Assembly (NCBI RefSeq): GCF_038002165.1
Contig: NZ_JBBOBR010000001.1
Coordinates: 2,976,001 to 3,040,000 of the forward strand
DNA length: 64,000 bases
Direction of reading: 5' to 3'
Origin: Cytobacillus sp. FSL H8-0458
Lineage (GTDB): Bacteria > Bacillota > Bacilli > Bacillales > Cytobacillaceae
Shown: piece after piece, positions 8,467-16,858 of the stretch
How the letters are laid out: each line of letters opens with the position of its first letter
Numbering within the stretch: the first letter of the stretch is position 1
The notes under the pieces: model-generated
What the model was told of the DNA's origin: nothing
Seen by the model: the letters and a program-made list of their open reading frames with translations, nothing else
The model's database searches: none
Translations under genes and position numbers: made by a program

Positions 8467-8609
8467 TCCAATCCTCTCACTTTCGTTTTCTTTGCTGATA
8501 TTTATTATGATTTGTCTGTTTAATCTTCGTTATGTAAGACTCTTAATCAGAGGATTTTATCAGGAAAAAATTCCCGATTTTCTGAAAGAATAAACTTTTA
8601 TAAATCAAA

Positions 8610-8735
8610 CATAATAGAGAGTAAACACAGCGGCACCAAGTGCCCGCAGTGAAAAACGATGGGTTACGCCAGGCAGTGGAGCAGGATAAAATCCTTACGC
8701 TGGTGCAATTCCAGCTAACCCAGCCAAAAACCAAT
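8610..8735 (+). promoter_or_regulatory. Structured 5' leader upstream of the SASP gene
   Basis: Two nested structures are visible. A first hairpin GCGG-CAC / GTG-C-CCGC lies at about 8629-8646. A longer one is closed by GGGTTA (8661-8666) with TAACCC (8716-8721), then CGCCAG (8667-8672) with CTGGTG (8700-8705), with an inner AGGAT / ATCCT hairpin at 8683-8695. It ends about 30 bases before the SASP ribosome-binding site. The stretch GGTGCAATTCC resembles part of cobalamin riboswitches, but the defining downstream core is missing. It could be an unrecognised cis-acting RNA or an mRNA-stability element. Confidence 0.45.
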
Positions 8736-8763
8736 ACACTTAAAATTTCGAGGAGGAAATCAC

Positions 8764-8982
8764 ATGAACAACCAATCATCTAGCAGAAGCAATTCCTCAA
8801 ACCAATTACTAGTACCAGGAGTAGCTCAAGCACTTGATCAAATGAAGTACGAAATCGCTACTGAATTTGGTGTAAACCTTGGTGCAGAAACAACTTCCCG
8901 CGCTAACGGATCTGTTGGGGGAGAAATCACAAAACGCCTTGTACAAATGGCTGAACAACAGCTTGGCGGCGGTTCTTTCTAA
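8764..8982 (+). CDS. Alpha/beta-type small acid-soluble spore protein
   Basis: A 72-residue SASP with the family core [20 protein letters not shown], including the germination-protease cleavage region (EIATEFGV), and the second conserved block [11 protein letters not shown]. These proteins coat spore DNA and are degraded to amino acids on germination. AGGAGG precedes ATG 8764. An unusually structured leader lies upstream and a strong terminator downstream, as expected for a highly expressed monocistronic forespore gene. Which ssp paralogue it is cannot be told from sequence alone. Confidence 0.95.
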   Translation: MNNQSSSRSNSSNQLLVPGVAQALDQMKYEIATEFGVNLGAETTSRANGSVGGEITKRLVQMAEQQLGGGSF

Positions 8983-9015
8983 TAAAGCAAGATAACAATT
9001 GAATAAATATGGCTT

Positions 9016-9047
9016 TGGCCCTCCTTCTTGAAAGGGGGGCCATTTTA
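9016..9047. terminator. Terminator between the SASP gene and fumC
   Basis: TGGCCC-CC-TT / AAGG-GG-GGGCCA hairpin with T- and A-rich flanks, placed between the convergent SASP and fumC stops; it can serve both. Confidence 0.85.
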
Positions 9048-9050
9048 AAT

Positions 9051-10433
9051 TTAGACCATCTTTTCGGGCACAACCCAATTCTCATATTGTTCTTCCGTAA
9101 TATAGCCTGTCTTTAAGGCTGCTTCTTTCAAGGTTGTATTCTCCCTGAATGCGAGTTTGGCAATTTCCGCTGCTTTTTCATAGCCAATATGCGGATTGAG
9201 TGCTGTTACAAGCATTAGTGATCTCTCAACATGGCCAATAATCACTTCTTTATTAGCCTCCAGTCCCATCATGCATTTTTCATTAAAAGAGGCCATTCCA
9301 TCTGAAAGAATACTGATGCTTTGAAGAAGATTATAGATAATAACAGGCTTGAACACATTCAATTCAAAATTCCCCTGACTTGCCGCGAATCCAATGGAGG
9401 CATCATTTCCAAAGACCTGGCAAACCACCATCGTAAGGGCTTCGCTTTGTGTCGGATTTACTTTGCCAGGCATGATAGAACTGCCTGGTTCATTTGCCGG
9501 GATCGATAACTCCCCAATTCCGCTGCGCGGCCCGCTTGCCAGCCAGCGGACATCGTTGGCTATTTTCATCAGATCTGCTGCAAGCCCCTTCAATGTCCCA
9601 TGAAAATGGACAATTTCATTATGGCTGGTCAGGGCCTGAAATTTATTGTCAGAGGAACGGAACGAATAGCCTGTAAGTCTGGAGATTTCGTTTGCCATTT
9701 CAGATCCGAATGACTTCTCTGCATTAATGCCCGTTCCGACTGCTGTACCGCCAATGGCTAAATCAAGCAGATACTGCTTTGCGTCCTTCAGCATTTTTTC
9801 ATTCTTTTCAAGCATGGCACGCCAGCCGCTGATTTCCTGACCCAATGTAAGAGGAGTTGCATCCTGTAAATGGGTCCTGCCTATTTTGACGATTGTTTTA
9901 AAGGCCTCTTCTTTCGATTTAACCGTCCTTATTAATTCCTTTAATGACGGAAGCAGCTTTTGCTCCGCCTCCGTATAAGCTGCGATATGCATGGCAGTCG
10001 GAAATGTATCATTGGAGCTTTGAGACATATTGACATCATCATTTGGATGCACTTTACTGTCTCGAATCCCCTTCTCTGCCAGCAGTTCATTTGCCCTTTT
10101 GGAGACAACCTCGTTTACATTCATATTTGATTGTGTGCCGCTACCTGTCTGCCATACAGCCAGAGGAAAGTGGCTGTCAAACTTATGGTTTAGAACTTCA
10201 TCACAGGCTCTTGTGATAGCTTCCATTTTGTCATGGGAAAGCTTCCCAAGCCTGTTGTTGACAACTGCAGCAGAACGCTTTACCTTGGCAAAGGCATAAA
10301 TTACTTCCATCGGCATCTTTTCAATGCCGATTTTAAAGTTATCCTTACTCCGCTGTGTCTGGGCTCCCCAATATTTATCAGCGGGCACCTTTACTTCGCC
10401 TAAAGTATCTTTCTCAATTCTAAAATCAGCCAA
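9051..10433 (-). CDS. fumC: Class II fumarate hydratase
   Basis: Converts fumarate to L-malate in the TCA cycle, cytosolic homotetramer. The product has the fumarase/aspartase signature [11 protein letters not shown] and the conserved [13 protein letters not shown] and RTHLQDATP blocks; about 460 residues is the normal length. Start choice: AAGGAGG is only one base from ATG 10439 but seven from TTG 10433, so TTG is preferred. It also aligns better with B. subtilis CitG (recalled start MEYRIERDTMGEV against [14 protein letters not shown]). If ATG is used the protein gains two residues. Convergent with the SASP gene. Confidence 0.95.
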   Translation of the reverse strand: MADFRIEKDTLGEVKVPADKYWGAQTQRSKDNFKIGIEKMPMEVIYAFAKVKRSAAVVNNRLGKLSHDKMEAITRACDEVLNHKFDSHFPLAVWQTGSGTQSNMNVNEVVSKRANELLAEKGIRDSKVHPNDDVNMSQSSNDTFPTAMHIAAYTEAEQKLLPSLKELIRTVKSKEEAFKTIVKIGRTHLQDATPLTLGQEISGWRAMLEKNEKMLKDAKQYLLDLAIGGTAVGTGINAEKSFGSEMANEISRLTGYSFRSSDNKFQALTSHNEIVHFHGTLKGLAADLMKIANDVRWLASGPRSGIGELSIPANEPGSSIMPGKVNPTQSEALTMVVCQVFGNDASIGFAASQGNFELNVFKPVIIYNLLQSISILSDGMASFNEKCMMGLEANKEVIIGHVERSLMLVTALNPHIGYEKAAEIAKLAFRENTTLKEAALKTGYITEEQYENWVVPEKMV

Positions 10434-10514
10434 TTTCATACCTCCTTAAATGATTATTATGATTCCTTTATATTCTTTTCCCTTATTTTCAAAATTTAAT
10501 GATAAAAATCAGCA

Positions 10515-10548
10515 TAAAAAAAACTGCCTGGCTGGAACAGCAGGCAGC
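10515..10548 (-). terminator. Terminator of the 27-residue gene
   Basis: CTGCCT-GCTG / CAGC-AGGCAG hairpin followed on the minus strand by eight Ts; it overlaps the stop codon of the tiny ORF at 10548-10631. Confidence 0.75.
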
Positions 10549-10631
10549 TATGCTTTTATAATTGTATACCCAATAAAGTATCCAAGCACCATAATACTTG
10601 CTATCACTAAGGTAATGGAAAATTCCTCCAT
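10548..10631 (-). CDS. 27-residue single-pass membrane peptide
   Basis: Reading from ATG 10631 gives MEEFSITLVIASIMVLGYFI followed by GYTIIKA. GGAGGAGA precedes the start with good spacing, and a strong terminator overlaps the stop, so the unit looks like a real minigene. The peptide is one hydrophobic helix with an acidic N-terminus and one lysine at the C-terminus. Bacillaceae encode many sporulation-associated micro-membrane proteins of this size, but no family could be assigned. Confidence 0.6.
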   Translation of the reverse strand: MEEFSITLVIASIMVLGYFIGYTIIKA

Positions 10632-10768
10632 AAAAATCTCCTCCAGATATGTGTGATAACATAAGATTATCATGTATATCGGATTACAAATTCTTTATAC
10701 CAGTACTATTCTGTGTCTGAAAAATGAATTTTTTTTGAACAAATCCCTTTTAGGATAAAACCATATTT

Positions 10769-10791
10769 AAAAAGATAACGCCATCCGGCGC
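10769..10791 (-). terminator. Probable terminator of bmrCD
   Basis: Short CGCC-GGAT-GGCG hairpin followed on the minus strand by TTATCTTTTT, just downstream of the bmrD stop. Confidence 0.55.
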
Positions 10792-10797
10792 TTCCCT

Positions 10798-12810
10798 CTA
10801 TCCAGCAAGTGTTGACCCCTGCTGAAGCTGATACATCTGATAATATTTGCCCTTTTGCTCCATTAACTCATCATGGTTTCCTTTTTCAACGATCCTGCCC
10901 CTATCCAGAACGAGGATTTGGTCAGCATTTCGGATTGTTGAAAGCCGATGGGCGATGATAAAGGTGGTTCTTCCTTTTTTCAGCACGTCCATGGCTTCCT
11001 GGATAATTAATTCTGTCTCAGTGTCTATGCTTGATGTTGCTTCATCCAGTATCAGGATGGCCGGATCAAAAGCAAGGGCACGAGCAAACGAAATGAGCTG
11101 CCTCTGCCCGCTGGAAAGCGTGCTGCCCTTCTCGATAACCGGCTCATCAAAGCCTTTTTCAAGATGCTGAAATATCTTATCTGCTCCGACATCCTTCAGG
11201 GCTTTTTCCACTTTCTCCCGCGATATTTCAGGGGCATCAAGACCGACATTGGAAGCAATGGTCCCCGTGAACAAAAATGGATCCTGGAGGACGATGCCCA
11301 TATGCTTTCTTAGCTCCTGCCTTGGAATCTGCTTTATATCCATGCCATCGATCATAATCTTTCCTTGCTGGCAATCGTAAAAACGGAAAAGAAGATTCAT
11401 GATCGAACTTTTACCTGATCCGGTATGGCCTACCAGCGCAACTGTCTCTCCGTGCTTTGCTTCAAAATTAAGATCCTTCAGCACATATTCCTTCTCCTTA
11501 TAGCCGAAGTGCACATGATCAAATGTAACATTCCCTTTATAGCGGGATATATTATTATCACTGATATCAATGCCTTCTTCATCAAGCAGTTTGAAGACTC
11601 GTTCACCCGCAACCAATGCCTGTTCAAGATTGGCCAATTGGTTGACAATGCCCTGCACAGGCTGAAACAGACGGTTAATATAGTCTACAAAAGCATAAAG
11701 CATCCCAAGTGAAATGACAGCTGCTGCATTGAGCGACTCTCCTCCGAAGTACCAGATGAATGCAACAAAAACCACATTTCTCAACACGCCCACTAAATTA
11801 TGCGATGTAAGTGAATTAAGGCTCAAAAGTTTATTTTGAAAGGTAAAATGCTCTGTATTCAGCTTTTCAAAATCCTTCTGTGTATCTGTTTCGCGGCCAA
11901 ACGCCTGGATAATGTTCATTCCCTGTATCGATTCGTTAACCATGCCATTGATATCACTCACCCTGGAACGGATAACGTGGTTGTATTTTGATGCATACTT
12001 ACGGTACACAATCGCCCATACATATAAAATTGGGAGCAGGATTAAACATATCGCAGCAAGCTTGGCATTCAAAATAAACAAAGCGATATAAATACCTGAA
12101 ATATATATGGCACTTGTAAAAAAGGTTGCCAATACGGTCACATAAAGCTCACGTATGGCTTCGGTATCATTAGTTATACGTGCAACCACCTTGCCTGCCG
12201 GAAGATTATCAAAATAACTGATTGGCAGCCTTTGTATCTGCCCAAAGACATCCTCTCTCATTTGCTGGATAATCCTATTTGCTGACTTTTGCAGAAAAAA
12301 CCTCTGACCGTACTGAAAAAATGCAGCGATAACCAGTAATCCAAAGTAAAAGGCCAAAAGCTGAACAATTTTAGGAATCTCGGGTGAATAGAATAGCATC
12401 AATTCTTTACCAGTCAATACCTTCCCTGCATAGGTTTCGGTTTGGCCGCTTTTTTCAATAAAGAGTTTGCCCTCTTTGAAGGTTCGCTCTCCATCAAAAG
12501 CAATGTCACCCCTTATAAAGACGAATTGGCTACCAGCCTGCAGGATGCGTGCCTGATCTATTTTCCGCTCACCCTGATCAAGGTTTTGCTCCTTTTTGTA
12601 AAACTGACCATCATACTCCACACCATCTTTTCCGTCTTCTGTCTGATACCAGACAGATTCTATGCCAAGGATATGGTCATCAATCATCTTCTTCGCGATG
12701 AAAGGCCCCGCCAGATCTGCTGCTACAGCGACTGTAAGCATCAGCAGTGCAGCAATAATCGTTTTTTTATAATGAAGTGCATACTGGAATAACCGCTTTC
12801 CTGTGGTCAT
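10798..12810 (-). CDS. bmrD: Multidrug ABC exporter half-transporter BmrD (YheH)
   Basis: A 670-residue half-transporter: six membrane helices, then an ATPase domain (Walker A GHTGSGKSS, Walker B ILILDEATSS with an intact catalytic Glu). The ABC signature is the degenerate LSSGQ instead of LSGGQ. Between the first two helices is an extra ~100-residue, charged extracytoplasmic domain (roughly residues 45-150), a known feature of the BmrCD type. It starts in an ATGA overlap with bmrC, so the two subunits are coupled. With bmrC it should form an asymmetric heterodimeric multidrug exporter. Confidence 0.93.
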   Translation of the reverse strand: MTTGKRLFQYALHYKKTIIAALLMLTVAVAADLAGPFIAKKMIDDHILGIESVWYQTEDGKDGVEYDGQFYKKEQNLDQGERKIDQARILQAGSQFVFIRGDIAFDGERTFKEGKLFIEKSGQTETYAGKVLTGKELMLFYSPEIPKIVQLLAFYFGLLVIAAFFQYGQRFFLQKSANRIIQQMREDVFGQIQRLPISYFDNLPAGKVVARITNDTEAIRELYVTVLATFFTSAIYISGIYIALFILNAKLAAICLILLPILYVWAIVYRKYASKYNHVIRSRVSDINGMVNESIQGMNIIQAFGRETDTQKDFEKLNTEHFTFQNKLLSLNSLTSHNLVGVLRNVVFVAFIWYFGGESLNAAAVISLGMLYAFVDYINRLFQPVQGIVNQLANLEQALVAGERVFKLLDEEGIDISDNNISRYKGNVTFDHVHFGYKEKEYVLKDLNFEAKHGETVALVGHTGSGKSSIMNLLFRFYDCQQGKIMIDGMDIKQIPRQELRKHMGIVLQDPFLFTGTIASNVGLDAPEISREKVEKALKDVGADKIFQHLEKGFDEPVIEKGSTLSSGQRQLISFARALAFDPAILILDEATSSIDTETELIIQEAMDVLKKGRTTFIIAHRLSTIRNADQILVLDRGRIVEKGNHDELMEQKGKYYQMYQLQQGSTLAG

Positions 12811-14564
12811 GAAAGCACCTCCTCTTCAGCAGATGTTTGAGTCTGCTGCCTCAAAAATTGTTCCTTGTACCATCCATTCATAGCCATTAGGTCTTCATGA
12901 GTGCCTTCTTCTGCTATCATGCCTTCATCAAGGACGATAATTTGATCGGCGTGCTGGACTGCTGACATCCTGTGAGTCGTAATGATCGTCGTTTTCCCTT
13001 TGCGCTCAGTCCGGATATTATCAATAATTTTCTTCTCTGTTTTAGCATCAACGGCTGAAAGAGAGTCATCAAGGATCAGAATTTCCGGATCCTTCACAAG
13101 GGCACGTGCAATCGAAATCCGCTGTTTTTGCCCTCCTGATAAGGCCACTCCTTTTTCACCGACCATTGTTTCAAGCCCTTCCGGCAGAAGCTCAAGGTCT
13201 TTTCGGAAAGCTGCCAAATCAATCGCTTTTTGCATATCCTCTTCAGTTGCTTCCTCTTTTCCAAAAAGGATGTTTTCCCGTACAGTCCTGGAGAAAAGAA
13301 CATGATCCTGTGGAACATAACCGATCCATCCCCTCGTTCTTTCAAGCTCCTGTTCTTCAATCGGAACATCAGCAATCGCAAGCTTCCCTTTGCCGGACGG
13401 ATATTCTCTTAATAGCTGCTTTATAAAAGTGGTCTTCCCGCTTCCTGTTTTTCCTACAATGCCCAGCGTTTCCCCGCGTTCAATATGCAGCTTAATCCCT
13501 GTGAGATTAGCCGTTTTTGAGGAAGGATATTGGAAATGAACATCCTTGAAGATAACATTGGCAGGGACATCAACGATAGACGGGTTTTCAGGATTCACAA
13601 TATCCTGCTTAGCGGACAATGTTTCCTGTACCCGGTCAAGGGAAGCATTTCCCCTTTGCATGACATTAATTAATTCTCCAATAGCAAACATTGGCCAAAT
13701 CAGCATGCCTAAATACACATTAAAGGACACGAGCTGGCCAAGGGTGATGGTTTGGTGGAAAACAAGATAAGCACCGTATCCAAGTCCTATCAGATAGCTT
13801 AGGCCCACAATCACCTTTATCGTCGGCTCAAATAGTGAATCAATTTTGGCCACTTCAATATTTTTGCTGTATACATCTTCAGTGAGTTCATGGAAACGCT
13901 GCTGATCTGCTCTTTCCTGAACATAAGCGCGCACCACCCGAACTCCCGAAACAGATTCAAGAACCCGGTCATTTAGTTCCCCGAAGGCATCCTGTGCGCT
14001 CATAAACCGCGTATGAATCTTCTTCCCGTAAATTTTTATCAGATAGGCCATGATAGGCAGAGGCAATATTGCAGCAAAGGTTAGTTTCCAGCTAACAAGA
14101 AATCCCATCGTAAACAATATTGTCAGCATAAATACACTGGAATCCACCAGTGTTAATATTCCGAAACCGGCCGTTACCGAAATAGCTTTTAAATCATTTG
14201 TTGCCCTGGCCATTAAATCGCCGGTCCGGTTTTTCTCGAAAAATGTTGGGGTCATTTTCAATAGGTGACCCATAAACTGTGAACGCAGTTTTCTTTCAAC
14301 CAGGAATGCCCCCCCGAAGAGCTGGTACATCCAGATATAAGTTATTGCGTAGGACACGATTGTGATGACTGCCAATAAACCAAGGTATTCCATTATTTTA
14401 GCACTGCTCATCTGACCCAAGTGGATATCATCAATTGCCATTCCCACAAGCCTTGGAGGCATGACATCAAGAATTCCGACAATGATCAGCAGAGAAATGG
14501 CAATTGTATACCTTTTCCAGTTTTCTTTAAAAAACCAGCTTAATTTTCCCAAAATCGAAAACAA
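12807..14564 (-). CDS. bmrC: Multidrug ABC exporter half-transporter BmrC (YheI)
   Basis: A 585-residue half-transporter with six membrane helices and a C-terminal ATPase: Walker A GIVGKTGSGKTT, canonical signature LSGGQKQR, and Walker B LILDDSLSAVD. Asp replaces the catalytic Glu after Walker B. This is the degenerate-site subunit, complementing BmrD's LSSGQ. Translation starts at TTG 14564 behind AGGGGAGA. The upstream 400 bases form an attenuator-like leader with two short peptides; in B. subtilis the bmrCD leader (bmrB) mediates antibiotic-dependent attenuation. Confidence 0.93.
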   Translation of the reverse strand: MFSILGKLSWFFKENWKRYTIAISLLIIVGILDVMPPRLVGMAIDDIHLGQMSSAKIMEYLGLLAVITIVSYAITYIWMYQLFGGAFLVERKLRSQFMGHLLKMTPTFFEKNRTGDLMARATNDLKAISVTAGFGILTLVDSSVFMLTILFTMGFLVSWKLTFAAILPLPIMAYLIKIYGKKIHTRFMSAQDAFGELNDRVLESVSGVRVVRAYVQERADQQRFHELTEDVYSKNIEVAKIDSLFEPTIKVIVGLSYLIGLGYGAYLVFHQTITLGQLVSFNVYLGMLIWPMFAIGELINVMQRGNASLDRVQETLSAKQDIVNPENPSIVDVPANVIFKDVHFQYPSSKTANLTGIKLHIERGETLGIVGKTGSGKTTFIKQLLREYPSGKGKLAIADVPIEEQELERTRGWIGYVPQDHVLFSRTVRENILFGKEEATEEDMQKAIDLAAFRKDLELLPEGLETMVGEKGVALSGGQKQRISIARALVKDPEILILDDSLSAVDAKTEKKIIDNIRTERKGKTTIITTHRMSAVQHADQIIVLDEGMIAEEGTHEDLMAMNGWYKEQFLRQQTQTSAEEEVLS

Positions 14565-14580
14565 CGTTCTCTCCCCTTTC

Positions 14581-14617
14581 CGGTATGAAGCTCACGTTTC
14601 TAATGAGAGCTTTCATA
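14581..14617 (-). promoter_or_regulatory. Hairpin just upstream of the bmrC ribosome-binding site
   Basis: Inverted repeat GTATGAAAGCTC / TGAGCTT-CATAC with an ~11-base loop, ending directly before the bmrC Shine-Dalgarno. There is no T-run, so it is not a terminator; it could modulate initiation or protect the mRNA. Confidence 0.5.
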
Positions 14618-14641
14618 CATAAACCAGCAGCAAATTCATAA

Positions 14642-14701
14642 CTAGCCTCCATCCAGATCCTCCGGCAAAATTGTTTTTCTTTTCATTCTTACGGCATTCA
14701 T
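14642..14701 (-). CDS. Second leader peptide upstream of bmrC (19 residues)
   Basis: From ATG 14701, preceded by AAAAGGAGG, the minus strand encodes MNAVRMKRKTILPEDLDGG and stops at 14642, about 80 bases before bmrC. The basic N-terminal half and strong ribosome-binding site suggest real translation. Position between two hairpins fits a regulatory leader peptide rather than a functional protein. No homologue is recognised. Confidence 0.5.
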   Translation of the reverse strand: MNAVRMKRKTILPEDLDGG

Positions 14702-14762
14702 AAAATTTTCCTCCTTTTTTGTATAGCTGCCGAAAACAGCCGCTCTTAAAACTTAAATATAT

Positions 14763-14788
14763 GGAAACAGGCAATGCCTGTATTTCCT
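14763..14788 (-). promoter_or_regulatory. Leader hairpin between terminator and second peptide
   Basis: Nearly perfect inverted repeat GGAAA-ACAGGCA / TGCCTGT-TTCC in the bmrCD leader, without a following T-run. Confidence 0.5.
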
Positions 14789-14814
14789 ATTGGTGATAAT
14801 TGATAATTGAGACG

Positions 14815-14848
14815 AAAAAAAGACATACCGCGGCATGCGATATGTCTT
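14815..14848 (-). terminator. Distal terminator in the bmrCD leader
   Basis: AGACATA-TCGC / GCGG-TATGTCT hairpin followed on the minus strand by seven Ts. It lies between the first leader peptide and bmrC, so it must be bypassed for bmrCD expression. Confidence 0.75.
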
Positions 14849-14855
14849 AAGAGAC

Positions 14856-14888
14856 AAAAAAGCCCACGTTACGAAATGTAACCTGTGC
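14856..14888 (-). terminator. Proximal attenuator terminator in the bmrCD leader
   Basis: Hairpin CACAGGTTAC / GTAACGTGGG followed by TTTTTT on the minus strand, about 30 bases past the stop of the first leader peptide. Its 5' arm (AGGTTACA at 14877-14884) is exactly complementary to TGTAACCT inside the leader coding region (14947-14954). A GGAG box extends that pairing across a three-base bulge. Confidence 0.75.
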
Positions 14889-14920
14889 TCCTTCAAAATA
14901 AATGTGCAGGCAGATCCTGT

Positions 14921-14998
14921 TTACATTTTTAAATGTTCTAAAGGAGAGGTTACAAACTTTAATTTTTGTGTTGTTGTTTGATGATGAATTAAGATCAT
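14921..14998 (-). CDS. First leader peptide of bmrCD (25 residues, bmrB-like role)
   Basis: ATG 14998 is preceded by AAAAGGAGGG. The 25-residue product is rich in Thr, His and Lys (MILIHHQTTTQKLKFVTSPL, then EHLKM). Codons 16-18 encompass the TGTAACCT that can pair with the terminator's 5' arm. A ribosome stalled on this ORF would therefore alter the choice between terminator and antiterminator, the mechanism known for antibiotic-inducible leaders including bmrB in B. subtilis. Sequence similarity to BmrB itself was not established. Confidence 0.65.
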   Translation of the reverse strand: MILIHHQTTTQKLKFVTSPLEHLKM

Positions 14999-15113
14999 TT
15001 TGTAGCCCTCCTTTTCATTTTTTTCCATATTGGTAAGATTATCACCGCTTACACTAAAAGTCAATCAGCTTTTTACCTACTTTTAAAAATTTTCTGTCAT
15101 CGATATATTAAAA

Positions 15114-15137
15114 AAAAGGATCCACTGGGATCCTTTA
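15114..15137 (-). terminator. Terminator of the hydrolase gene
   Basis: AAAGGATCC / GGATCCTTT hairpin followed on the minus strand by a T-run, overlapping the stop codon of the hydrolase. Confidence 0.8.
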
Positions 15138-15923
15138 CGAAGCCAATCTTCTTTTTTGCCCGTTGATGAAGTCGATGGTTATCCTGTTAAAGGCATCAGG
15201 TTTGTCAATGTTGCATACATGTCCTGCACCTGTAATGATTTTGACTGAAGCTGTTTTAGCTTTTTGGGCAATGCTTTTTACAGACTTAATAAACAAATGG
15301 TCTTCCTGTCCCATAATAAAAAGGGTAGGGATGTGAGAAATGCTGGATTGGATTTTTCCCAGGTACGGATTAACCGATTTTGTTAAGGACAGCCAGTTGA
15401 TGAATTCTTTTTGGCACATTTTTGCTGCCTGCCTTACAAAGGCATGTCTTGATTCAAGATGGTTTCTTTTTGGCATGATAATCCAAGCAAAAAGCTTATA
15501 AAGCAACATATATGGCAGCATATACTTAGTCAAATTAGCAATTGCTATCAAAAACCTTGTGCGCCAGTTCAATTCAGTAATGGCACCGCCCAGAATCATG
15601 GAAGCAACTCTTTCCGGATGATTCTGCGCGATTGTCTGTATCACTATAGTCCCAAGCGAGATTCCGACAAAGTGGGAGTCTGTGATATGAAGATGATCGA
15701 GCACATCCACTATATCCTGAGAAACTTCTGTAAAATGATCTCCTTCTTCCCAGGTGCCCCTTCCAGATTGACCATGCCCCCGCAGATCGACCAGCAGAAC
15801 ATTGAAATGCTTTTTGTACTCTCTCATTTGTTTATACCAGATTGCAGAGCTGCCCCCTGCACCATGAACAAAGGTAACCCATGGCAGGGACTCATCTTTC
15901 ACATACGTACGGTAATATAGCAT
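15135..15923 (-). CDS. Alpha/beta hydrolase
   Basis: ATG 15923 is chosen because GGAG lies five bases before it; an in-frame start six codons upstream lacks such a site. The 262-residue enzyme has the fold's landmarks: oxyanion loop FVHGAGGS, nucleophile elbow GISLG (catalytic Ser), acid in MGQEDHLF and terminal His in GAGHVCNIDKP. A cap region rich in aromatics and basic residues lies near 130-175. Substrate cannot be predicted; candidates are esters or lactones. Monocistronic with its own terminator. Confidence 0.85.
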   Translation of the reverse strand: MLYYRTYVKDESLPWVTFVHGAGGSSAIWYKQMREYKKHFNVLLVDLRGHGQSGRGTWEEGDHFTEVSQDIVDVLDHLHITDSHFVGISLGTIVIQTIAQNHPERVASMILGGAITELNWRTRFLIAIANLTKYMLPYMLLYKLFAWIIMPKRNHLESRHAFVRQAAKMCQKEFINWLSLTKSVNPYLGKIQSSISHIPTLFIMGQEDHLFIKSVKSIAQKAKTASVKIITGAGHVCNIDKPDAFNRITIDFINGQKRRLAS

Positions 15924-16103
15924 ATATACTCCAATCCACATTCTAGTGTCATTTTCTTAGTTTTGTTTTTAAAGAAGTTTCATTCTATTGTAAAGGATTT
16001 CGGCGAAAAATGCTTATAATATCACAAAAAATTCACTAGATTCTTTTCAAGTATTTTCTGCCAAATATTCATAAACAAACCTTTCCCTATTTAGGACATT
16101 AAA

Positions 16104-16133
16104 AAACCAGCTAATTCTATGTCAGCTGGTTCT
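16104..16133 (-). terminator. Terminator of the sigY operon
   Basis: AACCAGCT / AGCTGGTT hairpin followed on the minus strand by TTTTTT, just past the ybjQ-like stop. Confidence 0.8.
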
Positions 16134-16140
16134 TCTCCTG

Positions 16141-16458
16141 CTATTCTTCAATTATTGCTGCAGTCCCATAGGCTATGATTTCCGCAGCATTCTGCATAAC
16201 TGCTGAGGTTTGCAGCCGCATTCCGATGATTGCGTTGGCCCCTTTTGCCTTTGCATCTTCAACCATTCTGCCAATTGCCTTCTGTCTGGCTTCATCCATC
16301 ATTTCAGTATATTCGCCAATTTCTCCGCCTACAATTGTTTTCAATCCAGCCAGAATGTCTTTTCCTATATGCTTGGTCTGGACTGTACTCCCCCTTACAA
16401 ACCCTTTAATTTCTTTAATCTCTTTTCCGGATACCGTATCAGTAGTCACGATAATCAT
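16141..16458 (-). CDS. YbjQ/UPF0145 family protein
   Basis: A 105-residue DUF74 protein that assembles as a ring pentamer in known structures; sometimes called heavy-metal-binding, though function is unproven. The family signatures GKEIKEIKGFVRGSTV, then EARQKAIGRMVEDAKAKGAN and a C-terminal AYGTAAIIEE are present. GAGGAGGAA precedes ATG 16458. It overlaps the 3' end of the yxlE-like gene by 20 bp, so it has joined the sigY operon, taking the place of the B. subtilis yxlFG transporter genes. Confidence 0.9.
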   Translation of the reverse strand: MIIVTTDTVSGKEIKEIKGFVRGSTVQTKHIGKDILAGLKTIVGGEIGEYTEMMDEARQKAIGRMVEDAKAKGANAIIGMRLQTSAVMQNAAEIIAYGTAAIIEE

Positions 16459-16642
16459 TTTGTTCTTCCTCCTCTTTTTCTCTTTTTCTCTCAGCTATCA
16501 GCACAATAAATAACGCAATGATCATTAAAGCATACAAAATATAAAACATAATCGCAGCCTTAATATTAATAAACAGCATGGCAATCCCGAGAAGCTGGCC
16601 GCCGGTTGCTGCAAGAAGCAGCATCTGCTTTAATTTTTTCAT
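16439..16642 (-). CDS. yxlE: YxlE-like small membrane protein of the sigY operon
   Basis: From ATG 16642 (GAGG eight bases before) the product is 67 residues: a basic start (MKKLKQ), two hydrophobic helices and a strongly charged tail (ERKREKEEEEQNDY). Length, topology and position after yxlC and yxlD match B. subtilis YxlE, part of the SigY anti-sigma module. Sequence identity to YxlE was not checked, so the name rests largely on context. Confidence 0.6.
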   Translation of the reverse strand: MKKLKQMLLLAATGGQLLGIAMLFINIKAAIMFYILYALMIIALFIVLIAERKREKEEEEQNDYRDY

Positions 16643-16657
16643 CCTTCCATCCCTCAA

Positions 16658-16858
16658 TCAATCTTTTTTCTGCCAAATCTTTCTGACGAAAATCAAGTAA
16701 AACAGCGTTGGCATTGGCGCCTGAATTAAACCGATAATTCCCCATAGCCAATAATTGTGGCCGTGCTTTCTTGCATCAAGGAATAGGAACGTACTCTGTG
16801 CTATTAAGATGACTCCCACAATAATCAGCAACGGAAGAGATATTTCTCCGCTGTTCAT
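16658..16858 (-). CDS. yxlD: YxlD-like anti-sigma component
   Basis: A 66-residue protein with two membrane helices linked by a short basic, aromatic segment (DARKHGHNYWLWGIIGLIQAP) that is characteristic of YxlD, a negative regulator of SigY in B. subtilis. It starts in an ATGA overlap with the upstream yxlC-like gene, showing tight coupling. It probably acts in the membrane with YxlC to restrain SigY. Confidence 0.8.
   Translation of the reverse strand: MNSGEISLPLLIIVGVILIAQSTFLFLDARKHGHNYWLWGIIGLIQAPMPTLFYLIFVRKIWQKKD

Noticed and set aside
8610-8735. Cobalamin riboswitch upstream of the SASP gene
   Set aside because: Only a GGTGCAATTCC-like fragment matches; the conserved downstream core and the required layout are missing.
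15459-15920. 153-codon plus-strand frame
   Set aside because: It is antisense to the alpha/beta hydrolase, which has the full catalytic triad and its own ribosome-binding site.
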